Shown: in pieces, positions 61,800 through 64,000 of the stretch
Numbering within the stretch: the first letter of the stretch is position 1
How the letters are laid out: every line of letters begins with the position of its first letter
Assembly: GCF_026626635.1 (NCBI RefSeq)
Contig: NZ_JAPNKA010000001.1
Location: 1,488,001-1,552,000 of the forward strand
Direction of reading: 5' to 3'
DNA from: Archangium lansingense
Lineage (GTDB): Bacteria; Myxococcota; Myxococcia; Myxococcales; Myxococcaceae
Length of the DNA stretch: 64,000 bases
The notes under the pieces: generated by a model
Databases searched by the model: none
The model's input: only the letters and a program-made list of their open reading frames with translations
Told to the model about the DNA's origin: nothing
Program-made: the position numbers and the translations under genes

Positions 61800-61823
61800 C
61801 GCCCGGGATGAAATTCCCGGGCG
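61800..61823. promoter_or_regulatory. Palindromic hairpin in the divergent intergenic region
   Basis: CGCCCGGGA and TCCCGGGCG, 9-bp stem, in the 221-bp region between the divergent nucleotidase and 61993 genes. It could be a shared operator or a terminator remnant. Confidence 0.4.
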
Positions 61824-61992
61824 CGTTCCTCCTACGAGTCCCCACGGGTCATTGCAATCGCATGTTTCTTTTCTACGGCAAGCCGGCTCTGCGGAGCGCG
61901 AGAATCAGTGCTGTTGCAAGGCGCGTCCACCTGCTGCTATCGCGCAGCCTTCCCCAGTGGCGTCTCCCAAGACAAGACGAAAGCACCCTCCC

Positions 61993-63225
61993 ATGAAAGA
62001 CATTACTCCGGTCGTGAAGGCGGTCAGGCGGAGCGCCGTGCACGAGAACGGCGCCTTCTTCAAGCTGGCCTTCGCCCTGCTGGGCGTCATCATGTCGAGC
62101 GCGATGGTCCTCTCGCCCACGCAAGCGAGCGCCTTGAGCGAGCCCGCGCCCAGTCAGACCGCCTCGAGCGATTCTCCGGCTAAACAGACCCAGCGCTCCG
62201 AGACGGCCGGGGGCAAGGCGCCCACGGCCGAGGTACCGTCGAGCGACGCAGCGGAGCGCTTCGCCCAGGGTGAGCACGTCGCGCTGGACTCGCCCCTGCT
62301 GAAGGTCGAGAAGATCACGCTGACGATCGCCGAGGATTCCTTCGGCAACCTCGAGCCGAGCATCCAGCTCTCGGTGAAGAACACGTCGGAGAAGACCCTC
62401 TCGTCCGCGGACTACGACGTGCGGCTGTTCATCGACAGCCAGCCGCAACCCGTGCTCAAGGAACAGGCGTCGGGGCTGTCGCGAGGCGGGCTGTTCGTGT
62501 CGTTTGGGGAGCAGGGGCTGAAGGCCGGCGCTTCGGCCATGGTCACCCCGCTGCTGAGCAACGAGCGCGCCTGGACCATGCCGGACATCCTCAACGCCAA
62601 ACGCTGGCAGCTCGTCCTCCGCAACAGCGGTGTGAGAGATGGGAGCAGGAAGTCCGTCGACGTGAAGGCCCCCGCGTTCACGCTCCTGCCCGACACGACC
62701 CCCATCTACACCGCGCCGGCGCCTTCCGCGCCAGCGAAAGCGGCCGGCCCTGTGGACTTCGCCGCGGCCTTGCGCGATGGCGTGAGCGCTGGGGCGGGGA
62801 ACGAGGCACTGTCGTTGCGGAACCTGAACGTGAAGCTCGAGCGCGACAGCTTCGACCGGCTCCAGCCGGTCATCACGTTGGACGCGACCAATATCGGCGA
62901 TCGGACCCTCTCCCATGCCGGGATCCAGGCACGGCTGTACCTCGATGGCCAGGACACACCCGTGCTGGAGACACAGGATGGGCGGGCCGCGGGAGGTGCG
63001 TTGCTCAGGGGCTTCTCCAGAGCACCGCGCGCCCTCTTCGCCTATTTCGGCGAACGGGGACTCGCTCCCGGCCAGACCCAGCAGATCCAGTTGCAGCCCG
63101 ACGACTCCGAATGGACGTCGCCCGACGTGCTCAACGCGAAATCGCACCTGGTGCTGCTGCGTGTGGTGGAAACCCGAGATGGGCTGAAGAAGCCCTATGG
63201 TGGCACGGCCCAGAAGCTGCCTTGA
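61993..63225 (+). CDS. Secreted protein with two homologous domains
   Basis: A 410-aa exported protein. The signal-like segment is FFKLAFALLGVIMSSAMVLS. After an S/P/A/T-rich linker, residues about 90-230 (LKVEKITLTIAEDSFGNLEP, TSEKTLSSADYDVRLFIDSQ) are repeated at about 270-400 (LSLRNLNVKLERDSFDRLQP, DRTLSHAGIQARLYLDGQDT). Each is a beta-rich domain ending in a W(T)(M/S)PD(I/V)LNAK motif. The family is unknown. The start is ATG 61993; the frame upstream has no support. It faces the terpene synthase gene tail to tail (25 bp apart). Confidence 0.75.
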   Translation: MKDITPVVKAVRRSAVHENGAFFKLAFALLGVIMSSAMVLSPTQASALSEPAPSQTASSDSPAKQTQRSETAGGKAPTAEVPSSDAAERFAQGEHVALDSPLLKVEKITLTIAEDSFGNLEPSIQLSVKNTSEKTLSSADYDVRLFIDSQPQPVLKEQASGLSRGGLFVSFGEQGLKAGASAMVTPLLSNERAWTMPDILNAKRWQLVLRNSGVRDGSRKSVDVKAPAFTLLPDTTPIYTAPAPSAPAKAAGPVDFAAALRDGVSAGAGNEALSLRNLNVKLERDSFDRLQPVITLDATNIGDRTLSHAGIQARLYLDGQDTPVLETQDGRAAGGALLRGFSRAPRALFAYFGERGLAPGQTQQIQLQPDDSEWTSPDVLNAKSHLVLLRVVETRDGLKKPYGGTAQKLP

Positions 63226-63250
63226 TCCGGACGGTTGTTCGACTCGTTCG

Positions 63251-64000
63251 TCATGACTCGCCTTTTTCCACCGATTTCTCACTGACCTCGACCCCGGGCT
63301 GGATGCCTCTGAGCAGCGACGCGATGCGCGCGGCCGAGGTCCCCAGCCCCGTGGGGCTCCCCGGCAGCCGCACGAGCTTCCGGGTGTTGCGCAACTCGAA
63401 TTCCTTGTAGCGACCCACCGCGAGGTGCCACTCGAGCACTCCCCGCATCCACTGCTGCAGCTTCTCCACGTACCTGTGCAGCTTCTCGCGGGCCTTCGCG
63501 TCCAGGCGGTAATCCTCCACGAGCGCGGGCAGCTCGGTGGCGACGATGTGCTCGAACTGCTGCATCCGCGCCGTCATCAGGTCATTGACGACCTCGACGG
63601 CCCTCGGCTTGTCGAGGTCGAGGAATCGCTGGACGACCAGCACGCCGTTGTTGAGCTCGCCCTCGAACTCAATCTCTTTCTGGTAGGAGAAGATGTCGTT
63701 GGTCATCCAGGCGTAGTCCCCGGCCGAGTTCTCCAGCGAGCGCAGGGTCCGCGTATGGAAGATCTCCGGCGGAATCTCGTTGCCCTGCGACAGCCGGAGG
63801 GACAGGCTCATGAAGAAGTCCGCGCCGAACGTCTTCCGGCGCATCTCCACGTAGTCGACCGGATCCGGGATGCGGTTCTGGATCTGATTGGCGAGTTCCC
63901 ACAACCAGCTCGCGGCCATGTCCAGGAGGGCCTTGCGGAACAGATTCCGAGCGCTCTGGGACAGGGTCACGGCGGTGCGAGCCCACATGTCGGCCAGTCC
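63251..64000 (-). CDS. Terpene synthase, 5' part outside the window
   Basis: Partial: at least 245 residues are in the window and the frame is open to the edge. The NSE motif reads NDIFSYQKEIEFE, followed by LNNGVLVVQRFLD, which is typical of the class-I domain of germacradienol/geosmin-type synthases. The RY pair near the C-terminus is VGRYKEF. The aspartate-rich DDxxD motif would lie upstream, beyond 64000. It is therefore a sesquiterpene or similar cyclase; geosmin synthase is the closest guess from memory. No partner gene is visible. Confidence 0.82.
   Translation of the reverse strand, partial: GLADMWARTAVTLSQSARNLFRKALLDMAASWLWELANQIQNRIPDPVDYVEMRRKTFGADFFMSLSLRLSQGNEIPPEIFHTRTLRSLENSAGDYAWMTNDIFSYQKEIEFEGELNNGVLVVQRFLDLDKPRAVEVVNDLMTARMQQFEHIVATELPALVEDYRLDAKAREKLHRYVEKLQQWMRGVLEWHLAVGRYKEFELRNTRKLVRLPGSPTGLGTSAARIASLLRGIQPGVEVSEKSVEKGES

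Overview
The window is GC-rich DNA (long stretches of third-position G/C, large spurious antisense ORFs). Its content points to a myxobacterium of the Cystobacterineae type (Archangium/Cystobacter-like): a DUF2381-type exported protein, an outer-surface Kelch lipoprotein, a MYXO-CTERM-like tail, a TIGR02996-type protein, an HExxH lipoprotein, and a geosmin-synthase-like terpene synthase. This assignment is inference from gene families, not from a marker gene.

Layout. 0-12.7 kb is mostly ordinary chromosome: an ATP-grasp enzyme, a metalloprotease-like lipoprotein, an AEC transporter, small conserved proteins, a second ATP-grasp enzyme, a toxin tail with its Imm26 immunity gene, a pirin stump, a GST, a GyrB-like paralogue and a hypothetical. 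12.7-16.5 kb is accessory: a T-arm-like repeat, a lower-GC HExxH lipoprotein, a truncated DUF2381 gene, two RAYT (REP-associated tyrosine transposase) fragments and a histone-like/DUF1801 fusion. 16.6-20.35 kb is hrpA. 20.4-26.6 kb is a lower-GC island holding a two-gene system, a small Bell-like protein plus a TPR/GreA-B-like/PIN protein. It is broken by a 1,061-bp IS630 element and flanked by two copies of a substrate-binding-protein fragment.

26.6-41.6 kb is a mosaic of decayed mobile DNA: an IS91-type transposase interrupted by a DUF5372-like insert, another IS91 remnant interrupted by a serine-recombinase element, and a duplicated cNMP-protein/M28-peptidase/permease block whose two copies have decayed in complementary ways. 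An intact histidine kinase/response regulator pair also lies there. 41.8-46.3 kb is one 1,505-aa Kelch lipoprotein. 46.5-55.5 kb mixes intact genes (AraC regulator, isochorismatase, DoxX, MDR oxidoreductase, EF-hand protein, TIGR02996-type protein, secreted protein) with fragments. 55.6-64 kb carries a further IS91 remnant, rhlE, RidA, a 5'-nucleotidase lipoprotein, a secreted two-domain protein and a terpene synthase cut by the window edge.

Two repeat families explain much of the disorder. The first is an imperfect palindrome of about 52 bp (GGTGTCA...TGACACC), the REPIN-like element, with whole or half copies at about 16 places. The second is a set of 5'-truncated IS91 copies, most ending at the same 3' terminus (CGCCTATACGC). 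REPINs repeatedly sit exactly at the truncated side of IS91 copies and at the broken ends of host genes. The best candidate for an undescribed system is the Bell-like/TPR-GreA/B-PIN pair at 20.75-25.6 kb.
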